Made by a program: the position numbers and the translations under genes. From a virus: 64,000 bases of DNA. The stretch lies in the IMG/VR virus record IMGVR_UViG_3300027759_000056, positions 47,977 through 111,976 of that record. One strand, 5' to 3'. Under the pieces are notes generated by a model, which was not told where the DNA came from, searched no databases, and saw nothing but the letters and a program-made list of their open reading frames with translations. Every line of letters begins with the position of its first letter. The first letter of the stretch is position 1. Shown here piece by piece: positions 44,873 through 53,812 of this stretch.

Positions 44873-46818
44873 AATGGTATTCCTGTAAACGGTACTGGTA
44901 TTGTAATACCTATTGGTAAAACAATTTGTTGTGGTGTCATACCAGCAATTTTTGAATTTTTATCCCTTTCGGATTCAACACCTGTTATTGCGGCTTGTTG
45001 AGCAATCATAAATTGATTTGGACTTCCATCTGGCATTGGACCTGTTGGTATCCCCAAAGCTTGGAAATTTTGTATTACCTGTAAAGACGCTCGTACTGAA
45101 TTAAATCCTGAACGTAATGATGCTAATGGTAGTAAAAATGGTGGTATTTGTATACTAGTTCCTCGTAAGGCAAATTCAATAATGTTTAATATATCACCAA
45201 TAACACTTTTACATTTTCTATAATCATCAACTAATTGAGTTATTAAAATTGTTAATTCAATTAATTGTGTAATTATAGCGTATTTTTTAGTTACCGCACT
45301 TTTTTGTAAATCTTTTGTTACTACTTGTAAAAGTTTTCTAACATCTCTTACAATAATATTTCTTAATATTTTGACAAACTCAGCACCAATTTTGGACATA
45401 ATCTGAATGTTCATTTTCTTAAAGACATTTATGAATGTTTTTAAGTTATAAACTTGATTTACCGCTGAAGTTGTTGTACTTACCAACGCACTTTCTAACG
45501 CTTTAAACATTACCATAAATGGTAGTAAAACTTTTGGTGACAAAACGGCAGTATATAGGGCTTTTGGTAATGATTTTACAATTTCATTATCAATTTTAAT
45601 TCCTATTGAATCAATTTGGGGCCAACCAGTATTACCTTTAACAGAATTTACTGTTTGGTTTAATAATGCTATTGTTTTGGCTGAATCATTTTCATCAAAA
45701 TCTAATATTTGTAATAAATTATTAAAAATTGCTTGGGTATCAACAGGTAATTTAACATTTGTACAATCTTGATATTCAATTACACCTCTTTGTATGTTAG
45801 ATAATTTTGATTCAATTTCTCTTAAATCAATATCCGTTAACTCAAAGAAACTTTCATCGACACCATCTAAAGGAGCCACTTTGGCATTTCCACTTACATC
45901 TATTTCACTTCTATCATCAAAACACAATCCTAAAATTCTTGTTAAAATTTTTTGAAAATATTCACCATCTTCAACTTGGCCAACACCCATCTTTAAGTCA
46001 ATTGAAACGGCTCCAAATAAATTTTGAAATAATTGTAGGAAAATATTTTTGGTGTTAACTATTTCAATTGAGTTAAAATAGTCAGTCATAAACTGACTAA
46101 TTAAATTTAAGTTATCGGCTCTATTTTTTAAATCAACTTTGAAAAAGTTACCATTATTTCCATTTCCATCTTTTGTTACATACACAATATCAAATAATGA
46201 TTGATTAGATGACCCTAAATAATCTTGACCATAACTATCACTGTATGAAACATTTTCATTTTGAACTCGTTCATAAAGTTCTTTATTCATTGAAAACGGA
46301 GCGTCTTGAATTGTGATTTTTGGTGATTCGTAAGTCAATTTTCCTACAGTAGTATCCGGTGATAACTTTAATGTACCAAATAAATCAACACTCTCAACCG
46401 GAATATAAAATGATAAAGAATTATATGTTTGTTCTTGAGAACAACCTAATTGATTCATCATTTCATCAACAATAATTTGAGGTATTCTTGATTTAATTCG
46501 ATTTAATGATTCAGTAAATTGATTTTTAATTAAACTTGCAGTTGAACTAACTGTCTGTCCTGACACACGGTTATTTGGTAATAACGTATTTAAGTCAAGT
46601 AATTTATCTAATTGTGATGTTACTTGTCTTTGAAATCTTTTTTGTTGTTCTTGTAATTGTGATAATTGTGAGGCAGTATTTGTTGTGTCTTGTTCAAAAG
46701 ACGATTGTTGTTGTGAAAGAAGTTGTTGTGTACCTTGGGTTACTTGATTGTAAGTATCAAGGGACTTAATTCGTTCACTAGTTTTTGCATATTCCTCATT
46801 TAGGTCAAGTCCTGGCAT
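44869..46818 (-). CDS. Large structural or baseplate protein (649 aa)
   Basis: The N-terminal ~110 residues are Gln-rich coiled coil (QGTQQLLSQQQSSFEQDTTN). The middle is mixed. Residues ~440-560 are helical and partly hydrophobic (LTILITQLVDDYRKCKS), and the C-terminus is Pro/Ile-rich (VLPIGITIPVPFTGIPL). It lies in the baseplate-like gene block. A tape-measure or wedge role cannot be decided. No enzyme motif seen. Confidence 0.5.
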   Translation of the reverse strand: MPGLDLNEEYAKTSERIKSLDTYNQVTQGTQQLLSQQQSSFEQDTTNTASQLSQLQEQQKRFQRQVTSQLDKLLDLNTLLPNNRVSGQTVSSTASLIKNQFTESLNRIKSRIPQIIVDEMMNQLGCSQEQTYNSLSFYIPVESVDLFGTLKLSPDTTVGKLTYESPKITIQDAPFSMNKELYERVQNENVSYSDSYGQDYLGSSNQSLFDIVYVTKDGNGNNGNFFKVDLKNRADNLNLISQFMTDYFNSIEIVNTKNIFLQLFQNLFGAVSIDLKMGVGQVEDGEYFQKILTRILGLCFDDRSEIDVSGNAKVAPLDGVDESFFELTDIDLREIESKLSNIQRGVIEYQDCTNVKLPVDTQAIFNNLLQILDFDENDSAKTIALLNQTVNSVKGNTGWPQIDSIGIKIDNEIVKSLPKALYTAVLSPKVLLPFMVMFKALESALVSTTTSAVNQVYNLKTFINVFKKMNIQIMSKIGAEFVKILRNIIVRDVRKLLQVVTKDLQKSAVTKKYAIITQLIELTILITQLVDDYRKCKSVIGDILNIIEFALRGTSIQIPPFLLPLASLRSGFNSVRASLQVIQNFQALGIPTGPMPDGSPNQFMIAQQAAITGVESERDKNSKIAGMTPQQIVLPIGITIPVPFTGIPL

Positions 46819-46824
46819 TTACAA

Positions 46825-47196
46825 TTATTTAAGTTTGTATGGCTTATCCGCCATACTTTCAATATCTTTATGTATTAAAGATTGTAACATATCATCATCA
46901 ATATCGCTTAATGACATATTATCGTCTTCTTTGTTATTTGATTTTTCCCAAATTGTAGATTGTAATTTGGCAAGTGTTAATTTTTTCTCAACAACATCAT
47001 TAATAATTTTTTGTTGTTTTTCCAATACAGGACCAATAACAGTCATGTCTTCAGGGTCTTTTAACAAAGCCAACATTTTATTTTGAACTCTAATCGCTGT
47101 TGACCTTTGTTCCACTAATTCATTATATATCTCTTGTAATAGAGATAATACAGAATCTTTACTAAGATTTATTTCTTTTTTCTTTGGTCTAGACAT
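46825..47196 (-). CDS. Small helical protein beside the late sigma gene (123 aa)
   Basis: Start MSRPKKKEINLSKDSVLSLL, basic at the N-terminus and acidic at the C-terminus (EDDNMSLSDIDDDMLQSLIH). T4 has a 112-aa late co-activator, gp33, whose acidic C-terminus contacts the sliding clamp. Size, charge and adjacency to the gp55-like gene make this a candidate analogue, but I see no sequence match. A TATTTAT box ends 4 nt before the start codon. Confidence 0.5.
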   Translation of the reverse strand: MSRPKKKEINLSKDSVLSLLQEIYNELVEQRSTAIRVQNKMLALLKDPEDMTVIGPVLEKQQKIINDVVEKKLTLAKLQSTIWEKSNNKEDDNMSLSDIDDDMLQSLIHKDIESMADKPYKLK

Positions 47197-47200
47197 ACTG

Positions 47201-47207
47201 ATAAATA
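47201..47207 (-). promoter_or_regulatory. TATTTAT box (minus), 4 nt before start 47196
   Basis: Sense-strand TATTTAT with 4-nt spacing, as on the plus strand. Confidence 0.55.
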
Positions 47208-47221
47208 TTATTTTTTATGTT

Positions 47222-47962
47222 TTATTCAATTATGCCATTAAGAACCACATAATATAACTTCTTAAATCTTTTCATTGCTGTTCTAATTTCTTTGGTTGAA
47301 AGGTTTGTCATTTCCCTTATCGATAATAAAATAATGTTTTTATTAAACTTGTTATTATCACTACCTAAGAAAATAGTTTTGTAATTTTCAAATAACTCTA
47401 ACAATGCAATTCCTAATTTTGTTTCATTGTCGGTTAGTTGTTCATTTTCCAAATATCTTTTTAATTCATCTAAAAATCCTTGAATTACATCATCAGCTTC
47501 TGTTTTTTCAAATTCCATATAATAAACCATGTCCGGTCTATTTTCTAAATTTGAAGAAATATCTTCATACGAAACTTTTCTGTTTGTATCTTTTTGGTCT
47601 TTAATAATTTGACCCATTAAATAATTCTTACAAATTGTACCAAAATAAGAATACGCTTTTTTGTTTTTTGACGGTTTGAATTTATCAACTTTAGTCATTA
47701 AAAACGAATGAGTATCTGTGTGAATATCGATAAAATTCATATCTTTACGATATAATTTATACCTTCTAATGATTGACGAAATCATCTTATCCAACGGACC
47801 TCTTAAAAATTCATTGTAGATTTGATTCTTTTCTTCAAAAGTTTCTGCCGTGAGATACATTCTCACGGCATTCTCTTCTACAACATCAAAATAGTTTGTG
47901 TTCGTTGCTTTCCTACCTCTTTTTTTGGAAGTAGTTGTTGTCGTTGTTTCTGATGAAAACAT
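47222..47962 (-). CDS. 55: Late-transcription sigma factor (gp55-like)
   Basis: 246 aa. After a low-complexity Thr/Lys N-terminus, residues ~50-130 resemble sigma region 2 of gp55-type factors: YNEFLRGPLDKMISSIIRRY, MTKVDKFKPSKNKKAYSYFG, then CKNYLMGQIIKDQKDTNRKV. This follows the same order as T4 gp55 ([20 protein letters not shown] then a basic helix). The C-terminal ~100 residues are helical. In T4, gp55 with gp33 directs RNA polymerase to TATAAATA late promoters. The TATTTAT box in this genome may be its target. Confidence 0.65.
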   Translation of the reverse strand: MFSSETTTTTTSKKRGRKATNTNYFDVVEENAVRMYLTAETFEEKNQIYNEFLRGPLDKMISSIIRRYKLYRKDMNFIDIHTDTHSFLMTKVDKFKPSKNKKAYSYFGTICKNYLMGQIIKDQKDTNRKVSYEDISSNLENRPDMVYYMEFEKTEADDVIQGFLDELKRYLENEQLTDNETKLGIALLELFENYKTIFLGSDNNKFNKNIILLSIREMTNLSTKEIRTAMKRFKKLYYVVLNGIIE

Positions 47963-48768
47963 TAAACACTTTGGGCGTCATATTTTATATTTCTGTCATC
48001 AACAAAGAAGTATTCTTTTTTTGCTGTGGAAATCCAAAACTTAACTTCACTTTCAGTCATAACGTTTTCACCGTTTTTGTAATTCCAAAAAATTGAACCT
48101 TCTCTCATACTAGTGTGTTTGTATCCAAGTTTTGGAATTGTCATAACACGAGCTGTAAAGTAAGTCAATCTTAATAAGAATTCGTAAACAAATGTTAACT
48201 TCATTGATGATTTCATTGGACCAATCTCATCCAATTTAGATTTTTTAACAACCATACCAGCGGTTTGGAAGTTTTGATAATCTAATAAAGTGTCATTGTT
48301 CAAATATCCCATTTCTTGAGTAAAATTAGCGGCAAATGTTGCTTCATTTGTAAATCCAGCAAACACATCTTTAGAATCAACATCAACAACAATTGGTAAA
48401 AATGCGTCTACATCAGGATATATTTCAGTGTATTTCAATACATTGTCAAACCAAATATTTGCATATTCGTCATCAAATTCAAAGAATGAAACCCATTCAC
48501 TTGAAACATTTTCAATACCTAAATTGATTTGTGATTGGTAATTAGCCTCACCCTCAAAACGAATCAATTTAACATTTAAAGATTCAAAATCATAATTTTT
48601 TAATTTTTCAACTAGTTGTTCTTCAACTGTATGTACAATTAGTAATTCGTTGAATGGTACTTTTTGTACTTTAAGTGATTTAATACACTTATCAAAATAT
48701 TCATCAAAATCTCTTACAACAGCAGATTTTAAAGGTAAAATAACGGATAGATTTAATTTTTTTTCCAT
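47962..48768 (-). CDS. GT2-like glycosyltransferase (268 aa)
   Basis: GT-A type fold: N-terminal LSVILPLKSAVVRDFDEYFD strand-helix for the nucleotide sugar, then SFFEFDDEYAN (~95) with the acidic DxD-like metal site. No membrane segment. It starts at the base where the previous gene ends. It belongs to a minus-strand set of six glycosyltransferases whose targets are probably virion surface proteins or host glycans. Confidence 0.65.
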   Translation of the reverse strand: MEKKLNLSVILPLKSAVVRDFDEYFDKCIKSLKVQKVPFNELLIVHTVEEQLVEKLKNYDFESLNVKLIRFEGEANYQSQINLGIENVSSEWVSFFEFDDEYANIWFDNVLKYTEIYPDVDAFLPIVVDVDSKDVFAGFTNEATFAANFTQEMGYLNNDTLLDYQNFQTAGMVVKKSKLDEIGPMKSSMKLTFVYEFLLRLTYFTARVMTIPKLGYKHTSMREGSIFWNYKNGENVMTESEVKFWISTAKKEYFFVDDRNIKYDAQSV

Positions 48769-48774
48769 AATATA

Positions 48775-49818
48775 TTATTCAGCAATTTGAGCTTCAAAAG
48801 CTTCTTTACGTTTATTAATAAAGGTGTTGATTTTCTCAATCACCTCTGTGTTAAATTTTTCAACATCTGTGAACTTACTAGCAGTTTCCGCAGCTTCAGT
48901 ATAAAGTTCAGGTTTCAAATTGTCTTCTAACCATGTCTGACAAATATCAGCAATTACATCTGGTAATTGAATAACATTATCAATCCAAACTCCGTTTGTT
49001 TCGGTCATCCATGAAGGTGTTAAATTTGGTATTTTTCCAACAACAGGAACTCCTGATTTCATACACTCTAATGGGAATGTTCCAAATGATGATGTTGGGT
49101 CCACCCAAACACCTAAGAAACATTCTTTAATTGAGTTAGCAAATTCTTCTTGAGACATACCTCTCAAATCTCTAAATGTGAAGAATCTGTACTGTGGGTA
49201 TTTTACATAAAATTCTTTGATTACATTAAGACCTTCTCTTTGTTCTCTTGAGAAAATACCAATAATTGGTTTTGGTGGGAATTGTTGTTTTTCAAACACG
49301 TCAGCAATTACAGGTTCAATCACATCAACAGAAACATTTTTCATTGTTCTTTGGATATGTTCTTTTTGTAACTCAGATGTTGTAATACACTTCATAAAAC
49401 CAAATTGTTGCCAAGTAGCACCAGGTGTTAAAGTTTCAAACATGTGGTCATATGCCTGACAAAGAACGATTTTACCACAAGGTAAGTTTTTAACTTGTTC
49501 CATAATAAAACCAAAAATTTCAGGAATAATCAATGTGTCTTCAGGAGAAATTGCCAAATTAGTACCTTCCAAACATTGGTGTGGAATTTCATCGTATGGG
49601 CCACTTAACCAAGATGTTACTGGTGTGAATTCTTTTTTCTCATAAAGCATAATTACGTTATGACCATCATTTTTTAAGGTCAATGCCATATCGTAAAGAT
49701 ATTTGATAGAGGCTTTTGCGTTACCCCTTGTATCTTGTACAAAGAAGTAAATTCTGTTTAATTTAAATTCAATGTTTGCAATTGAACCTTTGATTTTTTC
49801 AATCATTTCTTGTTCCAT
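48775..49818 (-). CDS. GT4-like glycosyltransferase (347 aa)
   Basis: GT-B fold. The C-terminal nucleotide-sugar domain has FGTFPLECMKSGVPVVGKIP (~248-267), the E...G.P.V pattern of GT4 enzymes. The N-terminal domain has RIYFFVQDTRGNAKASIKYL. Family members use NDP- or UDP-sugars with retaining chemistry. No signal or membrane segment, so it acts in the host cytoplasm. Neighbouring glycosyltransferases suggest sequential addition to one glycan. Confidence 0.75.
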   Translation of the reverse strand: MEQEMIEKIKGSIANIEFKLNRIYFFVQDTRGNAKASIKYLYDMALTLKNDGHNVIMLYEKKEFTPVTSWLSGPYDEIPHQCLEGTNLAISPEDTLIIPEIFGFIMEQVKNLPCGKIVLCQAYDHMFETLTPGATWQQFGFMKCITTSELQKEHIQRTMKNVSVDVIEPVIADVFEKQQFPPKPIIGIFSREQREGLNVIKEFYVKYPQYRFFTFRDLRGMSQEEFANSIKECFLGVWVDPTSSFGTFPLECMKSGVPVVGKIPNLTPSWMTETNGVWIDNVIQLPDVIADICQTWLEDNLKPELYTEAAETASKFTDVEKFNTEVIEKINTFINKRKEAFEAQIAE

Positions 49819-49826
49819 ATTCTATA

Positions 49827-50102
49827 TTAAAATTTTTCAATAAATTTATTAAATAACATTGTATTCCAAGCCAATTTGAATGGGATAGTTACTTGAGAGG
49901 AGGATTTAGAACCCAACTTTTCATCAATATCTTCAGTCTCGCTCATAATAACATCAGTCATTATTTTAATCATTTCGTATTTCACGAATGCAATTTTTTC
50001 TTCACCTTCAGTTATTCCTGATGTTGGCGTATTTGAAACATTGACAAACTTATCTATGTTTTCTAAGTTCAAATAGTAGTGTTCTCCAAATAATTGTAAC
50101 AT
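49827..50102 (-). CDS. Small hypothetical protein (91 aa)
   Basis: Start MLQLFGEHYYLNLENIDKFV. Mixed alpha/beta, acidic, no motif. It lies one base from the next gene in the same unit. Function unknown. Confidence 0.5.
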   Translation of the reverse strand: MLQLFGEHYYLNLENIDKFVNVSNTPTSGITEGEEKIAFVKYEMIKIMTDVIMSETEDIDEKLGSKSSSQVTIPFKLAWNTMLFNKFIEKF

Positions 50103-50103
50103 G

Positions 50104-50694
50104 TTATTCTATTAATTTTTCAATTTGTTCATCCAAATCTTTTAAACTTTTAATTGATAATTCAGATGTGGTATTTGAATTATATGATGTTTCATATTTA
50201 ATTAAAGTTTTATTATGATTTTGGTTCAATAATTCAGGGTTTGCCGTCAATAAAATATCAAATTCATCCCAAATTTTGTTTTCAGTTAATTTATTATAAA
50301 AAACAACCTTATCAATCTCACATCCAAATTTTGAAATAAAAAATAAAGTAGCTGGTTTTGTTTTTCCAATTTGTTTTGATATTAACATGAAATCAACCTT
50401 GTTTTTATATTTTTGATAGATTTCTGCCAATACGTGAAAAGTAGACATTTCGGATGACGGAGCGTGACCAAAAATCTGCATTGTAAATTCTTCGTATAAA
50501 AATGAAAAAAATTCTTCCTCATTTTTGAACATGAAGTGATTTTGATAATCTGGTGTGTTATACGGGGTTTTAATTTCAAACTTAAAATCTTCATCAACCA
50601 ACTCCAACTCATCAATAAAAAACTTTTGATAAGTCTGTTCAATCTTTAAGAACGTGTCTCTTAAAACACCATCAATGTCAATTGCTAATTTCAT
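50104..50694 (-). CDS. HAD-like phosphatase, nucleotidase-type (196 aa)
   Basis: Motif I is AIDIDGVLRDTF at the N-terminus with the DxDG pattern. Motif II is probably MLISKQ (~104) and motif III the Lys in GKTKPATL. The usual acidic motif IV is replaced by LLTANPEL, so activity is uncertain. Size and cap placement recall phage 5'(3')-deoxyribonucleotidases. It overlaps PhoH by 4 nt. Confidence 0.55.
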   Translation of the reverse strand: MKLAIDIDGVLRDTFLKIEQTYQKFFIDELELVDEDFKFEIKTPYNTPDYQNHFMFKNEEEFFSFLYEEFTMQIFGHAPSSEMSTFHVLAEIYQKYKNKVDFMLISKQIGKTKPATLFFISKFGCEIDKVVFYNKLTENKIWDEFDILLTANPELLNQNHNKTLIKYETSYNSNTTSELSIKSLKDLDEQIEKLIE

Positions 50695-51425
50695 GTATTG
50701 TATTTCTTAAGAATTTGTGTGATTAATGGGTTTCTAACAATATCATCTTCATTAAATTCAAAAACTCCGATATCATTCATATTTTTGAATTTTTCAATTG
50801 CGTCCCACAATCCTGTTTGTCTTTTATCCTTGTATCTATCGGTCTGTTCCAAATCGCCTGAAATAAAAAACTTACTGTTAAAACCAATACGGGTTAACAA
50901 CAATTTCATTTGATTCGGTGTACTATTCTGAGCTTCTTCGAATATTAAAATAGTGTTATCGATATTCCAACCTCTGATATATGCCAAAGCTTGAACTTCA
51001 ATAAACTCAGATTGTATTAATCTTTCACGATTTTCCTTACCAATTAATTTATTCAAAAGGTAATATGATGGACTGATATATGGGTCCAACTTTTCTTCCA
51101 AGTTACCTGGTAATGAACCAAGTTTTTCTTCAGCTTCAACCGCAGGTCTTACAATCATAATTTTTTCGTAAGCGTTATTTTTATCGGATAGTAAATCAAC
51201 AGCTGCTTTCATCGCGATATATGATTTACCAACACCGGCAGGACCTGAACATATTGTAATCTGATTTGATTTTAATATATCATAATAGGTTCTTTGGTTT
51301 TCAGTTAAAAATTTTTCTTTAGTTGGTTTTTGGATTATTTGAGAAATGATGTCCTTTTTTGTTCTAGGTTCTGGTTTCGTTGTACCACTCAAAGGAGCGG
51401 GTTTACGTCTTGGTTTTTTTTCCAT
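50691..51425 (-). CDS. phoH: PhoH-like ATPase (244 aa)
   Basis: P-loop ATPase with Walker A SGPAGVGKSY (~60-69), Walker B TILIFEEAQN (~157) and sensor FFISGDLEQTDR (~188), the order of PhoH proteins. PhoH is a helicase/RNase-related family very common in marine and freshwater phages; its role in infection is unsettled. A basic N-terminal extension of ~30 residues (KKPRRKPAPLSGTTKPEPR) may bind nucleic acid. Confidence 0.9.
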   Translation of the reverse strand: MEKKPRRKPAPLSGTTKPEPRTKKDIISQIIQKPTKEKFLTENQRTYYDILKSNQITICSGPAGVGKSYIAMKAAVDLLSDKNNAYEKIMIVRPAVEAEEKLGSLPGNLEEKLDPYISPSYYLLNKLIGKENRERLIQSEFIEVQALAYIRGWNIDNTILIFEEAQNSTPNQMKLLLTRIGFNSKFFISGDLEQTDRYKDKRQTGLWDAIEKFKNMNDIGVFEFNEDDIVRNPLITQILKKYNT

Positions 51426-51462
51426 TTATTATATATTAAATCATTTAATCATAAAAGAAACA

Positions 51463-52533
51463 TTAAAGAGTAATGTATATCCCTTTAGGCGATGTTCCTC
51501 GTTTGAAGAACTTAACATTACCGTTGAAATCATTAATCAATTCCTTTGGTAACTTTGATTCTCTTATGAATTTTTCACTTTCAATAATATGAACAGTATA
51601 ACCATCCCTTAGTAAGTCATAAACAAGATTTAACTTGGATGATTCTACGTTGGCCTCTGTATTGTCTTTATACCCCAAACCATCAATGATAAATGGTTCT
51701 GACTTATCCTCATTTAATTTGGTAAAATGTTTTCTTAAAAACTGATTGTGTTGGACATTAAAATCTTCAACAACATAAGGTAAAATAAACTCTAATTTAT
51801 TACGGTTACAAAACTCACCAAATACTCTGTTATCTGCAGGAAGATATGGTCCCCCAAAACCAAAACCGTAATCAAAGTTTTTCTCACCAATTACACTATG
51901 TTTTGATAGTGTATCCATAACCAATTTAATTTCATCAGTCAAATCATAATTGGTTAATAACTCACCCATCATGTTGGCAAAGTTGATTTTATATGCCGTG
52001 TAAGAATTTAGAGCTAGTTTACACAACTCAGCACTTTTACTGGTCATGGAAACAATGGTTGTTGGTTTTTTCTGAAAATCAGATATTAAAGTTCCCACAA
52101 TATTTACGGTGTATGGGTCAATACTACCCACAATAATTTTCTCTTGTGATTGTAATGAATCTATGTAGTTATCACTTGATAAAGTAAGGGGTAAATAACA
52201 TACTCGTAAATTCATGGGAGTTAAGATGTCACTAATCTCTTTTGTATCACCAGGGTTCATTGTAGAACACAATACAACAATCTTATCCACCAATGGTACT
52301 TCTTCCTCAAACGCTACCCCAAAGTCCTCCACAACGTCCATTACGTTCTTAATATTGTATATGTTTGATGGAAGTATTTCCGTATTTACACAACAAAAGA
52401 TAATATCGGAGTTTTTAATAACTTCATAGTTATCACCATCAACATCTGAAACATAAATTTCATGTTGTTGTTCAGCGAAACAACTTAATAAATTTAGACC
52501 TAAATTACCAAGTCCTATAATACCAATTTTCAT
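51463..52533 (-). CDS. UDP-sugar dehydrogenase homologue lacking catalytic Cys (356 aa)
   Basis: The N-terminal Rossmann domain has GIIGLGNLGLNLL. The central domain has KLALNSYTAYKINFANM, matching the Lys/Asn helix of UDP-glucose/GDP-mannose dehydrogenases. The C-terminal domain has GLGYKDNTEANVESSKL. The active-site loop, normally GFGGxCFPKD, is here GFGFGGPYLPADNR: the catalytic Cys is Tyr and the Lys is Ala. Without the thiohemiacetal Cys the full four-electron oxidation should fail, so this is a changed-function or pseudo-enzyme in the sugar gene block. Confidence 0.75.
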   Translation of the reverse strand: MKIGIIGLGNLGLNLLSCFAEQQHEIYVSDVDGDNYEVIKNSDIIFCCVNTEILPSNIYNIKNVMDVVEDFGVAFEEEVPLVDKIVVLCSTMNPGDTKEISDILTPMNLRVCYLPLTLSSDNYIDSLQSQEKIIVGSIDPYTVNIVGTLISDFQKKPTTIVSMTSKSAELCKLALNSYTAYKINFANMMGELLTNYDLTDEIKLVMDTLSKHSVIGEKNFDYGFGFGGPYLPADNRVFGEFCNRNKLEFILPYVVEDFNVQHNQFLRKHFTKLNEDKSEPFIIDGLGYKDNTEANVESSKLNLVYDLLRDGYTVHIIESEKFIRESKLPKELINDFNGNVKFFKRGTSPKGIYITL

Positions 52534-53153
52534 GTTAGTAGTTTGTCAAATGTTTCCATTTCATTAGATTGTACATAATGAAATGTAAAAACGTCTTTAA
52601 TTTTACTATTTTCCATTTTGTAATATTTTGGTGCCTGTGAATGAAATTCGTCAAAATTTTTATTTTCAATCCCCATTTCTCTAATACACAACCCAAGTGT
52701 TACATCTGAGTATCCTGAATCTCCTGATTTTATATTTTTTGATATTTTTTCTAATAAAGTTTTATGTATTAAATAACCAGCACCACCAGAACAATAGTTC
52801 AAATCTCTATCTCTACCCCAAGTTCCTTCAAGAACACTACCGTTAATTTTATCTTTATCAAAAATTTCAAAATTGCTTTCCAAATTTTTTGTGTTAACAA
52901 ATGTGTCGTCATCACAAAAGAAAAACCATTCATACTGATAATCATTTTCAATCAAATATTTTATAACATTAACATGTTTTGGTTCATTTGATGAATATGT
53001 AAAATCATCTGAAACTTTAATAATCTTTTTTTCTTCGTTGTCACAATCTGCGTAGAATATATAATCTACGTCTTTACCCCAACTATTAACAATACCGTCA
53101 TGTCTATCGGGTCTTGTACAGGTGTGGAGAATTACATATAATATTTTTTTCAT
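52530..53153 (-). CDS. Fringe/GT31-like glycosyltransferase (207 aa)
   Basis: The features are those of Fringe and core-1 galactosyltransferases: YVILHTCTRPDRHDGIVNSW at the N-terminus (RxxxxxxTW-like region), FFFCDDDTFV (~75) as the DDD metal site, YCSGGAGYLI (~120) and SDVTLGLCIREMG (~146). This family is abundant in animals and rare in phages. Animal members add Gal or GlcNAc to O-linked sugars. It overlaps neighbours by 4 nt, so the sugar genes are co-translated. Confidence 0.75.
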   Translation of the reverse strand: MKKILYVILHTCTRPDRHDGIVNSWGKDVDYIFYADCDNEEKKIIKVSDDFTYSSNEPKHVNVIKYLIENDYQYEWFFFCDDDTFVNTKNLESNFEIFDKDKINGSVLEGTWGRDRDLNYCSGGAGYLIHKTLLEKISKNIKSGDSGYSDVTLGLCIREMGIENKNFDEFHSQAPKYYKMENSKIKDVFTFHYVQSNEMETFDKLLT

Positions 53154-53812
53154 AATACTGCCAAGTGGTCTGTCCCAACTGGTGTATCATTGTGGTCAAT
53201 ACGACTTCCAATAAATTCACCAGGATTTCTCTTGATAGGGAAGGGTTTATTTTCAAAGAATTCATCGTGAGTACATCTGTCATCTTGGAAAATGGAATAA
53301 ATTGTTTTTAAGAACGTTTGGTCATTACCATATTGAAGTTCTTTTGATTTTGGAAATCTTTTGATTAGGTCGGTAAGGGGTATGATACCTGATTTAATAC
53401 CCCACATTCCACCTAAGATACCCAAACCAGAATTTCCATAAGGAATCCTATGTGCTGGGTGGTCTCTCATTACATGGATTGATTTTCCACTATTAATCCA
53501 TTCATCAACTGCTAATTTTTCTCGTTCAGTTAAACGAGCGTCGGCATCTCTGAATATGGAATATTGACAATCAGATTCATCGTGAGCAAAAAACCTCCAA
53601 AACATACCATAAATGTCGGTACCTGTCATATCTTTTACTACCACATCCAATTCTTTTAGTTTGTCAATTGTTTCAGAAGGTACTGTGTTATCGTAATAAA
53701 CAATCATTTTCCAATCAGGGTAGATTGTTTTCATAAGTTCAGCATTTCTGATTGCACCAACATTATATATTGGTTGATTTCCCCACAAACTAAAACTTAC
53801 GTAATTTGTCAT
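53150..53812 (-). CDS. Putative GT-A glycosyltransferase (220 aa)
   Basis: The start is MTNYVSFSLWGNQPIYNVGA; the metal site is probably SIFRDADARLTEREK (~83-95), a DxD. The sequence MRDHPAHRIPYGNSGLGILGG follows. The pattern fits a group of small galactosyl/mannosyl-type enzymes often seen with O-antigen or fibre-glycan genes. Overlaps both neighbours by 4 nt. Confidence 0.6.
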   Translation of the reverse strand: MTNYVSFSLWGNQPIYNVGAIRNAELMKTIYPDWKMIVYYDNTVPSETIDKLKELDVVVKDMTGTDIYGMFWRFFAHDESDCQYSIFRDADARLTEREKLAVDEWINSGKSIHVMRDHPAHRIPYGNSGLGILGGMWGIKSGIIPLTDLIKRFPKSKELQYGNDQTFLKTIYSIFQDDRCTHDEFFENKPFPIKRNPGEFIGSRIDHNDTPVGTDHLAVL

